A DNA stretch of 64,000 nt. It comes from Gnetum montanum. Taxonomy: Eukaryota; Streptophyta; Gnetopsida; Gnetales; Gnetaceae. Under the pieces are notes generated by a model, which was given only the letters and a program-made list of their open reading frames with translations, searched no databases and was not told the DNA's origin. Every line of letters starts with the position of its first letter. Position 1 is the stretch's first letter. The position numbers were made by a program, and so were the translations under genes. Of this stretch, positions 1-12,170 are shown in pieces. The DNA is taken from contig MNCI01037953.1 in assembly GCA_015680685.1 (NCBI GenBank), positions 781,999 through 845,998 on the forward strand, read 5' to 3'.

Positions 1-2180
1 ATGGTACTTGCAACAGGAGAGATATCACACATCTTTTAAGGGCAAAAGACCCCATAACACTCCACCCGTCTTAAGTGAAATTGAGGGTGGTGAACCTATT
101 TCAATAGGTTCTCCACAAAATGATGTTCCCCCTCCTAATAATGGTGAGGATGTGGTGTATCAGAACCTTCACTCCATGATTCAAAATCCCAGTTCTGATC
201 CCCATGAACACCAAGTGTTTAATAAGGGAACACAAACACATGATAAGGGTGGGCATTCTAATCGTCATCACAATCAGGGCCGGGGTCACCGAATAGAAGG
301 TAGGAAACATCATCATGGCGATGGTTCTCCTTCTTCTTCACCTTCATCATTACATTCATCCTCTCCTTCAATATCAGAACATAGTCATAAGGAACCTAAC
401 CATGAGGATAAGGGTAAACAGAGTGAGAAACCTCGACAAGAGAGTCGAGAGTGAGGACGAGGACACTCTAGAGAATCAAGGCATGGAAGAAGGGAAAGTA
501 GGGAACCATGTAGACATCATAGATGCTATGAGAGAAATGACCATGAAGAACCCCTACTTGCAACCCAAATCATGTTAGACATCATGGAGGCTATAAGAAT
601 TCCTACAAGGCACCAAAAAGATAGCAAGATCAAGAGATTAGACATGAATAACATCCCACAATTTGAGGGGGGATACAACACTGATCCTCAGAACTAGTTA
701 CAAGCATTTCATGATGCATGTGCCTTGCAGAATATTGAGAATGAATGGAAAAAGCTAAAGTTGTTCCCAAGGATACTAGTAAAAGAATCAAAAAGTTGGT
801 ACCGGTCCTTAGAACTGGAATCCATTCGAAGGTGGAGTACGATGCTAGAACTGTTTAACGATAAGTATCAAACGTACTCTCGGGTGTCCAACCTGCAAAA
901 GCAAATCCAAGGATGAAAGCAAGGAACTCATGAACCCTTGGATGCTACCATGAGCTGGTACTATGCACTGTTACATCATTGCCTGGGCCATGGTTACTTG
1001 TAGCAGGATCAACTATGTCATCTCATAGATGGACTTACACATGAAACCAAGAGAACCCTTGGAACGTATGCCCAAGGGAGATTATCAGAGCTTAGGTTCC
1101 ATCAGATCCATAGATTGTTCAAGTAAGTAGCTAAGGAAGAAGAAGAGCTACGTAAGAGAGAAAGTGCGGAAGAGTACAACCGCAATCCTTCCCTTTGAAA
1201 AAGGGGAGTGAGATTCTGTGAGAAGGAGAAAGAGTCACCACTTAAAGAGTTGGTGAATAGGAAAACCTTCCCACTCCAAAAATTAAGAACAAAAGTGTCA
1301 GCTAAGGTAAACCAAATGTGGGACTCCTTAGATAGTATATTTGAAACTGTTCTCAAAACTGTAGAGGAGTCTAAGGAGTGAGGTAGTCACTATGATAAAA
1401 AGAAAAAGAGGGATTTGGACTATGCACATAACAAAGGTAAGGGTAAAATGGCCATCATCGAAGAGGTTGTGGATTTTGATACAGAAAATGATGATGGATG
1501 TGAGATATGCTAGTATGACCATCCTAAGGGATGTTGCCCAGTCATCTCAAATCTACAAGAGTCTAGGGTATATGCACTTAACCCATGACTTAACAAACGG
1601 CAAAAACCCCGTCGGTTACCTTATCCCCAGGGTAACCCAAGGCAGTTCCACCAACCCTTAACGTATTATCCAAGTGGAACTCCACCACAACCTATGGAGC
1701 AACACTAGTAGTGGCAATATCCACAGTCATGGGGGATGCCACCACCTAGGCAAAAATACCCTTACCGGCAACTGGATTCATATGGCTATTACGTGCAACA
1801 ACCAATCTCTTCACGTGACTCTGTTGGCCACGTGACTCCACAACGTCACTACCAAGTTTGAGAGTATTACAGGACTCCTTCTCCTGGGAGAGACACACCA
1901 CATACATACCATCCTCCAAATCCATCTGTAACTCTCACACCGATAGCCCCATTACCACCCGCTCCAGCAGTGCAAGGGGAACTCCTCACTCAACCGCAGC
2001 AACACAATGCTATGAGATCTGTAAACCTTCAACCCATTGCCAGTTCTAACAACCGTATAAGGAGAAGACCTTTCTTTAGAACCAATAGTCCAAACAAGCT
2101 CTCACAACCACAAGCAGTTGAGCCTCCAAATGCTTCTCCAGCAAATAAGGCTTCAAAGCTCCCTTCAAACCAAAAATAGA
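1..2180 (+). pseudogene. Decayed gag of element A
   Basis: Gag structural protein, recognised by alignment with the better preserved gag of B and with C rather than by one long frame. A serine/histidine-rich low-complexity stretch (about 240-460) is followed by the conserved segment with KIKRLDMNNIPQFEGGYN near 620-680. Next come the capsid-like part with LELESIRRWSTMLELFNDKY (about 805-865) and a zinc-knuckle-like CEIC-x3-H-x3-CC motif near 1500-1540. A proline/glutamine-rich tail runs from about 1600 to 2100. In the knuckle a TAG stands where B still has CAG. There are several further stops and frame changes, so no functional Gag is expected. The N-terminus lies outside the window. Confidence 0.75.
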
Positions 2181-2185
2181 TCTCA

Positions 2186-3130
2186 ATGCATACTGTTATG
2201 TTAACACATACCATCACTGATTGGATTAAGGAGGCCCACCTTCCCAGGAAATTCACAGACCTTGGAAGTCCTTTAATATATCTCCAAGTCGCTAGGAATA
2301 AACCATGTAAAGCTCTTTTGGACTTAGGTTCCGGAGTCAACTTGATATCGCAAGAAATGTATAAAGCCTAGAACCTGCCTCCACTAAAGAAGAGTAATAT
2401 TCACTTAGAGTTGGCTGACTAGTCCATCACTGTTCCCTTGGGACTAGTTGAGGACATCGTTACCACTGTGTGTGGTTGGTCATACCTAGCTGATTTCCTA
2501 GTGATACAAGTCAACAATGACAAAGGGGACTTCCCAATAATAATGGGGAGGGCATGGCTCAGTACCATACACGCATGCCTAGGAATCTATGATCTTTTAC
2601 TGGAAATATCTAAGGAAAACACTTGCGGGAAGATCAAGAAGTAGAAAGTTCCATGCATCACATATAGTGATACAGGGTGTGATTGCGTACAGGAATGTTC
2701 AGCATTGCCTGCATGTAACCGATGTGCACTAGAGGTTAACATACAAAGGTGCCTGTATGTAGCAACCACACAACAAGGAAACACCCAGTGGTTGACAACT
2801 AATCAAGAGAGCAACTCACCAATATGCATGGAACTAACTGAGGAAACAACGTGCACACACATCAAAAGCATAGATGCACTCGAGTATGAGTGTCGTCAAC
2901 TTCCAACCCTTAATCTGAAAACACCAATTGGGGGAAGTTGGAAACTCCTAGAAAATTCACACAAGTACTCCGATAGGAGAATACTAGTCTATGTGCAATA
3001 GACCAAACCTTATCATGAACCTAGAATTGTCTATGCACATAGCATATTGGAGAAAGGACAACCTTGCTCACCAATTTGGATCACTTCCTTCCAACTCAGT
3101 CATGGGGGAGATGGCTACCTATGTTGATCA
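2186..3130 (+). pseudogene. Retropepsin-like protease and C-terminal tail of element A
   Basis: Aspartic protease of the retropepsin type. The segment CKALLDLGSGVNLI (near 2308-2350) corresponds to the catalytic D-[ST]-G-[AS] loop, here DLGSG. About 70 codons later FPIIMGRAWLSTI matches the hydrophobic ILGR-W-L flap/C-terminal motif of plant Gypsy proteases. In-frame TAG codons follow YKA, LAD and KIKK. After the protease the frame continues to about 3000 with a cysteine-bearing tail, and then ends near a CAGTCATGGGGG motif that recurs elsewhere in this family. No RT motif follows. The parallel minus-strand segment in B (16864-17700) has the same order. Confidence 0.75.
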
Positions 3131-5004
3131 ATCGAGGCCCTCAGTTTCTTTTTAAGTTTTTTTTTACACATTTTTTTTTTACAAATTTCTTTAACTTTTC
3201 TTGTTTTTATTTTGCAACATCATTCATACTTTTTCATTTCTTTGTGTGTTTTTTTATTTTGTTTGATTCGTCACCTAATAAATGCTCCTGATAGTGGTAT
3301 GAACTGTATTCCATTGATTGCTAATGTTTGGTTTTTACCTTTAAGTGATGATGTTGATACTTGGGTATGGTTCTTTTGATATAGAAGGCAATGAGTCCAT
3401 GTCATCCAAGCATCCATGAATTTCTATGGTCTCTCTTGGCTTGGAATTGTACAGTCCCTTTCTCACTAATAAGAATTATCAACAAATCGGTGACTGGGAA
3501 TTTCTCAAACTAAGGAAGGACTCAAGGACTAAAAAGAGTGTGACTTCAAGGGAACTTGATGCATTTGTGCTAGCCATTCTCTTGGGTGCTTGGATGTTTT
3601 CTTCTTGAGTTTTCCTTACCATTCCAACATTGCTCCATTATCGAGAGGCTGAGCTAATAAAAATAATAAGTCTTTGCATGGTGTGGTTCTCATGCAAAAC
3701 ACAAAAAAAAAACAATGGGAATTCAAAGCACATCCCTTAGATGAAATAATAATCTGGGCTACAAGCATTAGTTATGAAACTAAATAAAAATGTTCCCTCT
3801 AACTAAGGCCCTTCCTCGCTTCCTACTTTCTCCTTTCTTGTTTTGTCGAAATGGTGGTGACTTTTTCGTGGAAGCATTCTTGTTACTTCAAGTGGATGAA
3901 TTGGCCAAATGTATTAATGCAAAGTCATTGGTTGTGGTTGGTTTGAGGCTAGATTTGGAATGAGGTCTACTAAGTTACATTAACCATTAACACACAAGGG
4001 GCTGTACACCACCTTGTTCTTGGGATTCCATTCCATTCTCTTCTTTCCATACTTCTTTCCCCATCTTTCACCTCATTTCTGGTTATATCAGTAGTCCATA
4101 TTTTGGTTAATGCATTGTTTTCTTTTTGGTAAACTCTTGTGGTTAAGAATTTAACTCTTGTCTCCAAATGACATTCCTAGAGCCTACGGACTCTTTGAAT
4201 GTGGGGTTGTTAGGGCATTAAGGGCATGAGCCTGCTTTGGGAAGGACCCATTGGCATTCCTATTTGGTGCATCCATTAATTTCTTTACCTTAAAAATTTG
4301 TGCAATCACCATTTATTTTGTTCATCTCCATCTTTGACATCCATTTTATCGACGTTCCCATTGTTTCCTTTTCTCCATATTTTCTATTCCTTATCTTTTT
4401 CCATTCTCTCGCTACCAGAGGTTCACTCTCAGTCATGGGGGTGCTGGTCAAATTTTTTTGATTTTTTCTTAACCCCTACACCTCGGGTAGTCACTAGTAT
4501 TATATCTCCAGATCTGCATTAGCCATATCACAACTCAGCTAATGGACCTTACACTGAGGCAAGGTATCAATTACATTGTGATTCATTTTACCCTTACTAA
4601 TATAAGACTATGTTGTGTGTGCAAATGGCAATCATACAATAACGGATTGAATCTGGAGGAAACACTTGGGATGGACTGGTGCCAAAATAGTTATGCAAGG
4701 AACAAGATTCATGACGCACTTATGGATGGACAATGAAAAGCACAACCTTGGCATCGGTAACAATAGACTTCTTCTTTTCTCTCTCTCTTCCCTCTTCTCT
4801 CTTAGCTACCAAATAAGGCTAAATGTCAAATGTGTATAGTGTTCACTCTTGTTGTCATGAACACTAAGTTTGTCATGTATTGTAATGATGATCCGTTCAC
4901 ATGTCACCCCATCTACTATTAGTGTCATTCAATTCAATAATCTCATACCTTTCCAATATTTTGTAAAGAACTTGAGGACAATTTTTCATTCAATCATGGG
5001 GGTA
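3131..5004 (+). other. Non-coding 3' internal region of element A with recurrent PPT-like motifs
   Basis: There is no convincing coding sequence. The T-rich stretch at 3150-3270 and the segments near 3380-4260 and 4430-5000 have minus-strand counterparts in B. The motif (C/T)CA(A/G)TCATGGGGG occurs near 3105, near 4433 and immediately before the 3' LTR at about 4990-5004. The last copy is in the position of the polypurine tract that primes plus-strand synthesis. About 300 bp present here (roughly 3407-3709) is missing from B at the site of an N. Confidence 0.6.
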
Positions 5005-5815
5005 TGATGAGTCAAGATATCGCATCAGCGATATCGCGTTGGCCCTTGCGATATCGCATACACGATATTGCAGCCCACTGCCAAGTCTATAAATAAGAGG
5101 TGGCTTTCCCTTGTTCAATCATCTAGAGTTAGTCCCTTAGCCAAATTATAGTAGTTTTACCATTCCAGAATTAGAATAATTTTCATGTGCCCGCAGTAGG
5201 AGTCTCAAAGTGAATGGACCTTTATTCAAGCAAATTGTACCTGAGCACATATTTGTGTATGGCAATAAAGACAAGCTTTCTAATAAACCTTGCAACATAT
5301 GGACTAAGCTAAATAGGATTTAATTATTATTAAATGTTTAAATGCTTTCCTAGGTAATTAATCTCTCTCAACCCTTGACTCTCCTAGTTAAGTGCATTCA
5401 GTACAACCACTTCGAGCACGTGTGTAACGCTTGGTAACCCAGCAACGAGTAGCATTTGATAATCCCAATAGCATTGCACTAGTTTAGGGTGTGTGCAGCA
5501 AGTGGGAATAGATACTAATGCTAGGATAATTAAATCTTAGTTAGTGAATAGTTAATGAAAATTAGTTATTTAGTTCTCTTCACCTTTCCCTACTAGCATA
5601 GGCATTAAAAAGACAAAATATATAAAAATCACATACCTCAGACTTACTTAACCATACAACCATGACAATACTAGTAAGTTTGGGAGGACAATGATTGGTT
5701 AACCTTAAGTGTTCCATTAAGGCGCGTAAGCACTTAGTCCTTGGAGTTCGACCGGATCGTGCGTGAGATGCTCGTATTCGTATGGTTGCGTGTAGGGGTA
5801 CCTCTCCACTCATCA
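5005..5815 (+). repeat. 3' LTR of element A
   Basis: The 811-bp LTR begins TGATGAG and ends CTCATCA, giving perfect 7-bp terminal inverted repeats with TG...CA ends. It is preceded by the CATGGGGGTA polypurine tract and aligns along its length with both LTRs of B in reverse orientation. Close to its outer (U3) end are four copies of a GATATCGC-type palindromic motif. No TSD can be tested because the 5' LTR is outside the window. Confidence 0.9.
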
Positions 5816-5999
5816 ATGATAAATGGATTACATGGAAGAAGGTTTTTAGCCTCTATAATTTGAATAAAATGAGAGGAAATTTTTTTAAAAAAAATTGATT
5901 TCTGATCTTGATAATTTATTCAAAGTGGACAATAATTTGCATCATAATTTTTTGAATGGGTTTTTTTTTCTTTTTTAAATGATGTAAAATTTTTTTTCC

Positions 6000-6400
6000 T
6001 TTTAACTCCAAATTTACATATGAGATAATTATCAAGAATGATCTTATTCATAACAAATTTAATAAAGCTTAGAGAATACAATTATCACAACACTTTTGTA
6101 TCAGACAAATGAAAGATATTTATAAAGATTTCATCTTTCCAAAAAAATTGAATTTTTCTAGTGTCTAACACATCAACATCTTCCTATTGGTATTCATCTT
6201 CAACATATAAAGATCATTTCTCCTCGATGTCCTCTTTGTGAAATTAAAGACTTATTTTCACATTTTTTTTAAATGTCCAATTGCACAACATGCTTGAAAA
6301 TGGACATTAAGAATTTGCAACTTTCAACAAAGTATAAATGATATCATTCTTAGTGATCAACCTACTTTCTCTACTTTCTTTATTCATAGTTGTAAGTATC
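6000..6400 (+). pseudogene. LINE (non-LTR retrotransposon) C-terminal zinc-finger relic
   Basis: A short stretch reads ISPRCPLCEIKDLFSHFF and then, after a one-base frame change in a T run, KCPIAQHAWKWTLRI. The CPLC...HxF..CPIA..W pattern is that of the zf-RVT domain found after the reverse transcriptase of plant LINE elements. The preceding bases read as a basic segment with LPIGIHLQHI, also typical of that domain. Stops occur upstream and no RT domain is left, so this is a truncated relic. Confidence 0.55.
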
Positions 6401-7412
6401 TTTAAATACTTATTCTCTATTCTATTAGTGTTAGAGCTTTATTTTATGCCTTCACATCGATAACTCTAATATACTAGGATCTTAATGAGTAGGAAGTAAG
6501 ATCATAACTCTAATCTTAATAATAACTATACTTGGTAATCTTTCTATAGTTATGAGTATCATAAGTCTTGCTAACTTGACTGGTTACAAATCTGCTTAGT
6601 AATGAATAGAGTCACAATGATCTATACACTATATATTAGTACTTATCATAAGCTATCATAACTAGTTTATAACAAGTGGTGTTTCTAGTTCCAATATATC
6701 AAAACATCATCTTCAAGCTTACCATTACTCCAAATTAGTCTCTACTAAGCTTATAAAACATTCTTGTATTTTAGTGGAGTTTCTCCTTCTATCTCTAGCA
6801 ACACATCTTCATTTAGTACTGCACCTTGTTTTATATCCTAGGCTCGTAGCACACTTACAATGCTCTTGTAAGTTATTATCCTTAGTCTTACATGGGCTAG
6901 GCCACTCCAGACTCCTTTAACGATCCACCACTAAGTTGAATTAGCTACTCTATGATAACTAATGGACTACTACCTCAACATAGCTTATCCCTCTCCCTTA
7001 TGTAACTTTCATAACTACTTCTTGCATGATATCTTGAATTGATTTAATGTGTTGAATTTCTTAGGTTTGTGATGTACTAGTCTACCATTTGGTATAGGGT
7101 ATGTCTAAGACTTCAACTTTTCTTACTTACATCTTCCTCAAATATCATTTGGTAAGGTTAAGGTCATACTTGAAGCATATATGTTAGGTATACTTTCATG
7201 GGAATTATTATGTGTATATATTGGTTGTACTGTTACAAAAAATAAATAATTATTGTTATAACAATTAGTCAAGATATGAACTTTTTCACAAGGATTATTA
7301 TAGGAGAATGTACACTTGTTTGGATTTTTTTCAACATGAAAATCAATTCTTAGTAAATCAATTCTAGGATTTTATTAATTTGAAAAAGAAAAAGGATTCT
7401 CTTGGCCAAATA

Positions 7413-7432
7413 ATATATATATATATATATAT
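7413..7432. repeat. (TA)n microsatellite
   Basis: About ten uninterrupted AT dinucleotides in AT-rich DNA. Confidence 0.9.
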
Positions 7433-8778
7433 CATAAATATATAGCTGAACTAGTTATAAGTTATGAAATTGTGATTTAAGTATTGTAAATTTGATGAGT
7501 GACAGTTATAAGTTGTAACTACAATTCAAATAGTATATTCATAATACTTAGTACCATGGATTTTACAACATGGACTAGTCATCACAAAGCATGTTGACCT
7601 AGAGATTATCCAATTTCCAATACGTGTATCCAAATCATGGAGGTTACAATGTGACACAGAACATCAGGGTAAATATAGGTGTTTTCCTTTTGCTAAAGCC
7701 CATATTTTTACATCCATCATGCTCAAGAAAGTTTGAAAAGCATGATATAATATCATAAACTCTACCAAAAGACTTTCTAAAAAACTAGAAGCTAGGTAGA
7801 AATCATGTTTAACAAGTCTATCAAGAGGTGGTCATCAGTGAATGTTTGTGGAACCAAATTGGATATTTAGGGTTTAAATAATCAAATTGCTCCTATTAGA
7901 GTGTATTGATAACCAAGGGGACTTGCTATCATGTTATCACTATGAATTCCATCCATCAACCATTTTTCAACTAATTGTGCAATATATACATCTTTTGGGT
8001 TGTTTTATATTAGAAATTATGAGTTAGAATTGATAGCCAAGCCATGTCATTGTCATTTATGATGATTTTTAAAAAGTAAGATTATTCCTTGTTTTCAATC
8101 TAGATGGTTTGGAAGATAGCTATTCTTTCCGAAAGATGTTTCTATTGATAATATTTATATACTATATTGTATTATAATGTTTAATAAATTTATTATAGTA
8201 CTTTCTTGCTTAGCTTGCCTATCAATTAGTGAATGTCAGTCACATCATAGAGTGTATTTTATGTATTGTGTTATATGAAATTTTTTTGTGCATTTGAACC
8301 CTTTTAGAAGATCATTGAATGTTGTTCTAACCACTTCTCCTTGGTGGACTTTACTTATTAGTAGACTTATCTACTTGTTTGTACCATCCAAAAATAAGAG
8401 AAATCTATGAGGTTCTACCAATCATAATTCTTTACATTGGTTTCACCTTCATACATGATCTACTTCATTCGTGAGTAGAGTCCTTTGTTCATAGCTTACA
8501 CTCATCTCCCATTCACATAATATTTTCAATAGATAAATGTGTTGGAATGGCCTATTGGTTTAATCATTTAATCATTCCTAGGACTAGCAAGAATCTGCCA
8601 TGCCTCTTAACTTTAGCTTATTAGTATGTTATCTTTGTAAAACAATGGCACAATATTTTAGAGAGGATTTGGCTACCATGACTATTATCTCATCTCTATT
8701 CTAAGATGATGCCCTCTATCTTTTCTAACACTATATTCTTTACTTTTAGTATTTATCTTAGGCTTTTACTTTCCCTAT

Positions 8779-8998
8779 GCTCTCTCTTTACCTCTATTAT
8801 ATTCTCTTGCATATTAAATTATAATACTCTTCCATGTTAATCAAACTCTTTTTTGTTAGATTTGTTCTCTCTTTACATCGATTATACTCTCTTGCATACT
8901 AAACTATAATACTCTTCTACCTTTGATTAAACTATTTTTTGTCAAATGTGCTCTCTCTTTACCTCTATTATACTCTCTTGAATACTAAACTATATCCC
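8779..8998 (+). repeat. 85-bp tandem repeat, about 2.6 copies
   Basis: Three successive copies begin at about 8779, 8864 and 8950 with a GYTCTCTCTTTAC-type start. They continue through ATTATA(C/T)TCTCTTG and AATACTCTTC blocks. The copies differ by scattered substitutions, indicating an old local duplication. No coding potential is seen. Confidence 0.8.
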
Positions 8999-9556
8999 CC
9001 CACCCCTCGATGACTCAAAATGATGTTATTTTCATATAGAAAGATAAACCTTCCTTGCTCTTCTTTTTGCCCCTATTTCAAACATAATGTCATCTTCAAG
9101 CATAAAAATTCTTGTTCCTTGTTCCTCTTTGCCTATAACAGAGAAAAATTCTCATTTCATCTATGGCTAGAAACCTCCCACCACTGACACTATTTAGAGT
9201 TGTTGCTTTTGAAAGATGCTTCCAGGAACACATCCTCTTTTCAATGCACTCTACCAATGGAGGAAACATTCTTCATAAGGATCCCCATCCTCTACCCTGA
9301 TTGGTTATGTTGCCTTAGTAATGTAATTTTCCAACCATCAAGAACCTCTTTTACCATGTAGATCACACTCATCATACAATCAGATGATCTCTTGCTAACA
9401 ATTATCATTATCATATCTTTATTTTTTTGAGTAGTTTATCTATATTTGTTAACTACCTTAATGCTTGGTCTTGCCTATGTCATTGATTTTGCAAAAACTA
9501 ATTTTCAAAGCTTGGGCTTTCAAAAAATAAAAAGTTAGTCTAGAAGCACATGGTAT

Positions 9557-9900
9557 TGTGGAATATGATGACTAAATGTTTCACAAAAGAATTAAATAGA
9601 TCTCATCCATAAATCTATCTTAAATAAAATGAGATCCTATTCAAGTAATTACTATCTAATTCTATGTTTAATTCATCCCTTATTAAGAAGATCCTTAAAT
9701 AAGATGATAAAGATCATCCCCATAGTTTCCTCGATTCATGCTTATCTCTATAAATATATTCTTGGAAGATCAAGGCCTATATAATTGTAGCAACACATAT
9801 TCATTGGTAATATAGAAGAAATATAGAATTTAAGAGAGTTTCACAAGAGTGTGTTTGTTCTAGCAAAGTTCTTTATTTCCTTATAGCTTAGATCATAGAT
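9557..9900 (+). repeat. 5' LTR of the Copia element
   Basis: Aligns with 21388-21720, sharing TGTRGAATATGAT at the start and TTTGTTCTAGCAAAGTTC near the end. The 3' boundary is uncertain because similarity ends at GATCATAGATC and the two copies then differ. The LTR may extend to the TTCA at about 9922. Confidence 0.8.
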
Positions 9901-9924
9901 CTAGGGCCCTTGAGATTCTTCATT

Positions 9925-9937
9925 TGGCATCAGAGCC
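9925..9937 (+). promoter_or_regulatory. Copia primer-binding site
   Basis: TGGCATCAGAGCC differs at one position from TGGTATCAGAGCC, complementary to the 3' end of initiator tRNA-Met, the usual primer of plant Copia elements. It lies just downstream of the 5' LTR. Confidence 0.75.
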
Positions 9938-9973
9938 TATTAGTTCAAATTCTTGACAACAGATCTCTCCAAA

Positions 9974-10924
9974 ATGGCCCAAAATCAAGGATCCATGTCT
10001 CTCCAAGTTCCTGTCTTCAATGGAGAGAATTATGAGTATTGGGCAATCAAGATGCAGACATTTTTTTATCTCACAAGATCTATGGGATCTTGTTGAAAAT
10101 GGATTCCAAGATGTTGATCAAGCAACATTTCAAGCCTTGAAGGAAGAACAAAAAAATGAACTCAAGGAGCTTCGTAAGAAAGATGCAAAATTATTATTCA
10201 TCATTCAATTTGGGTTAGATGTGATAATCTTTCCCAAAATTGTCATGCATCAAACAAGAAAAGCTACATGGGATGCACTAGAGATTGCATACAAGGGATC
10301 ATCAAAAGTTTGTGTTCTCAAGCTACAAATTTTAAGGAAATATTTTGAATCTTTGCACATGCTAGATTCAAAAAATATTAATCAATACATTAGCTAATTT
10401 CAATAAGTTCAAAATGGACTTCAATCTTGTAAAGAAACACTTGAGGAAAGGCATGCTATTGAAAAGATCCTTCAAAGTGTAACCAGAAAATATGATCCCA
10501 TCGTTGTGGCTATTGAAAAAGCAAGAGATCTTGATAGGATGACCATGGTTGAGCTAGTAGGAAGCTTTAGGACATACAAGCAAAGAATTGCTAATTATGA
10601 GGATTCAACAACAAATGCATTTCAAGCACAATTTCAGAGGACATCTAATAAAAATTAAAATCAACATAAAAATTCCTTAGGTGGATCCTCATTCATAGGA
10701 CGTGGACACAATCACGGTAGATCTAGAGGTCGTGGTCATGGAAGATCAAATTAATCAAAGGAAGGTAAGCATTGTGATTTCTATGGTACCAACAACCATA
10801 ATACTCTTGAATGTTGATCACGGAAGAAGTATGAAAAGAAGGGCAAAGAAAAAATTATAGAACCTGAAGATCAACAAAAAGGTGAGCAATTTTTTTATAC
10901 TAAAAAGAGGAAGATCAACTCCTG
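9974..10924 (+). pseudogene. Copia gag, frameshifted
   Basis: The start ATG lies about 40 bases after the primer site. The protein opens with MAQNQGS and VPVFNGENYEYWAIKM, the F-G-NY..W motif of the Copia gag N-terminal (DUF4219/UBN2) domain. A run of T near 10060 shifts the frame. The shifted frame continues through LWDLVENGF and KATWDALEIAYKGSSKV, both typical of UBN2 Gag. An RGRGHGR-type basic stretch (about 10690-10750) precedes a degenerate zinc knuckle, HCDFYGTNNHNTLEC, in which the second Cys has become Tyr. Stops at about 10395, 10657 and 10754 break the frame further. Confidence 0.8.
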
Positions 10925-10939
10925 ATCTCTACAAAGGTA

Positions 10940-11215
10940 CAAGATGTTGGCAACAACAACAATATTTGGTATGTTGATAGTGGGTGTAGCAATCACATGA
11001 TAGGGAATAAAAAACTATTCTCAAGTTTAGAAAAATATGATAGAAAGGTAACTATAGGTAATGGGAAGAAGCTAGCCATTACTAAGATTGGATCACTTGC
11101 CCTCACAACAACTCAAGGTAACAAATATGTTATTTCCTAGATCTATTTTGTCCCAAATCTTTCAAAGAATTTATTAAGTATGGGATAATTATGTTGTAAT
11201 GGATAGCAAAATCTC
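10940..11215 (+). pseudogene. Copia protease
   Basis: NIWYVDSGCSNHMIGNKKLF is the retropepsin active site of Copia elements (D-S-G-[AC]-[ST]-xHM). It is followed by TIGNGKKLAI and the C-terminal ISxIYFVPNLSKNLLS. A TAG interrupts the last motif. Decayed but unmistakable. Confidence 0.8.
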
Positions 11216-11269
11216 TAAGGATGATGATGATAAAGGTATTTTCATTATCCCTATAAGCAAGAACCATAT

Positions 11270-12170
11270 GTACAAGTTGTAGATGCAAAAGGATGTTCAT
11301 TGTCTTACTATCACTGAAGACATAGCATGGTTATGGCATGCTCGGTTAGGACATGTCAACTTTGGCTCAATAGACCACATGCAAAAAGGAGAAATTGTAA
11401 GAGGTATGTAGAAATTTTCTTTGCAAGATAATCATGATTGTCACATATGTCAACTAGAAAAAATTACAAGATTACCATTTCCTACAAAAGAACATAGATC
11501 TCAAGAAAAATTAGATCTAGTTCATATGGATTTATGTGGTCCCATGCAAACATTGAGCTTAGGTAAAAGTTGATATATGTTAATCATAGTGGATGATTTT
11601 TCAAGATTTGCTTGGGGATATTTTCTTAAATTAAAAGATCAAACATTGGGATTTTTTAAGGAGTTCAAGGTGGAAGTAGAAAATCAAAGTGGCAATACAA
11701 TTAAGAAAATCCAAACAGATCGTAGTGGTGAATTTCTATCAAATGAATTTGATTAATTTTGTAAGAAAAATGAAATTATTCATCAAACTACCACATCATT
11801 TACACGCCAACAAAATCGCACTACTAAGAGACAAAATAGAACAATGATTAAAATGGCAAGGTGTCTACTTAAAATCTCAAGTTTAGAAAATAAGTTTTGG
11901 GCAAAAGCTTGTGCAACATTAATTTATCTTTTAAATAGGGTGTCATCAAGGTCAATTCAAGAAAAAAACACCCCATGAATTCTAGTATGGTCATCCACAA
12001 AATATCTCTCATTTAAAAGTCTTTGGATCTCCTTACTATGTGCAAATCCCTACACAAAATCAGCAAAAATTAGATATGAAAGCTACACCTTGTATTTTCC
12101 CTGGTTATGCTACAAAGCCCAGAGTTAGAAATGTCACAATGAAGAGAATAAAAAGGTGACCGAGTAATGT
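11270..12170 (+). pseudogene. Copia GAG-pre-integrase and integrase
   Basis: The pre-integrase zinc-binding region reads WLWHARLGHVNFGSI ... CHICQLEK, with the HH-CC residues present. The integrase core follows with LDLVHMDLCGPM (first catalytic Asp) and MLIIVDDFSRFAWGYFLKLK. After these come KIQTDRSGEFLSNEF, where the second Asp is kept and the usual N/G after it is altered, and the third-acid region. In that region the usual NGVVERKNRT-type motif is degraded to QNRTTKRQNRT, so the catalytic Glu is not visible. LLNRVSSRSIQEKNTP marks the C-terminal part. Several TAG/TAA/TGA codons occur. Confidence 0.8.

Larger units (their letters stand above)
1..5815 (+). mobile_element. Element A: pol-lacking gag-protease LTR retrotransposon, 5' part outside window
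   Basis: The window opens inside the gag of an LTR retrotransposon. The order is gag, aspartic protease, a short post-protease coding stretch, about 1.9 kb of non-coding DNA and a 3' LTR. No RT, RNase H or integrase motif is visible in the roughly 2 kb between the protease and the LTR. The same organisation is seen in the complete copy B (14456-21266), so loss of pol is a property of the family rather than of this copy. The reading frame is broken by many TAG and TAA codons. The gag and protease of element C also align with it. A primer-binding site resembling the tRNA-Asp site of Athila elements is visible in B and C, so an Athila-derived non-autonomous family is the best guess. Confidence 0.85.
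5816..9556. other. AT-rich intergenic DNA between elements A and Copia
   Basis: Apart from the LINE relic, TA microsatellite and 85-bp tandem repeat listed separately, no gene, RNA or intact transposon was recognised. The stretch has stops in all frames and many short homopolymer runs. Confidence 0.6.

Noticed and set aside
10020-10397. 125-codon frame as an independent small gene
   Set aside because: It is the frameshifted continuation of the Copia gag that starts at 9974; the T run near 10060 explains the shift.
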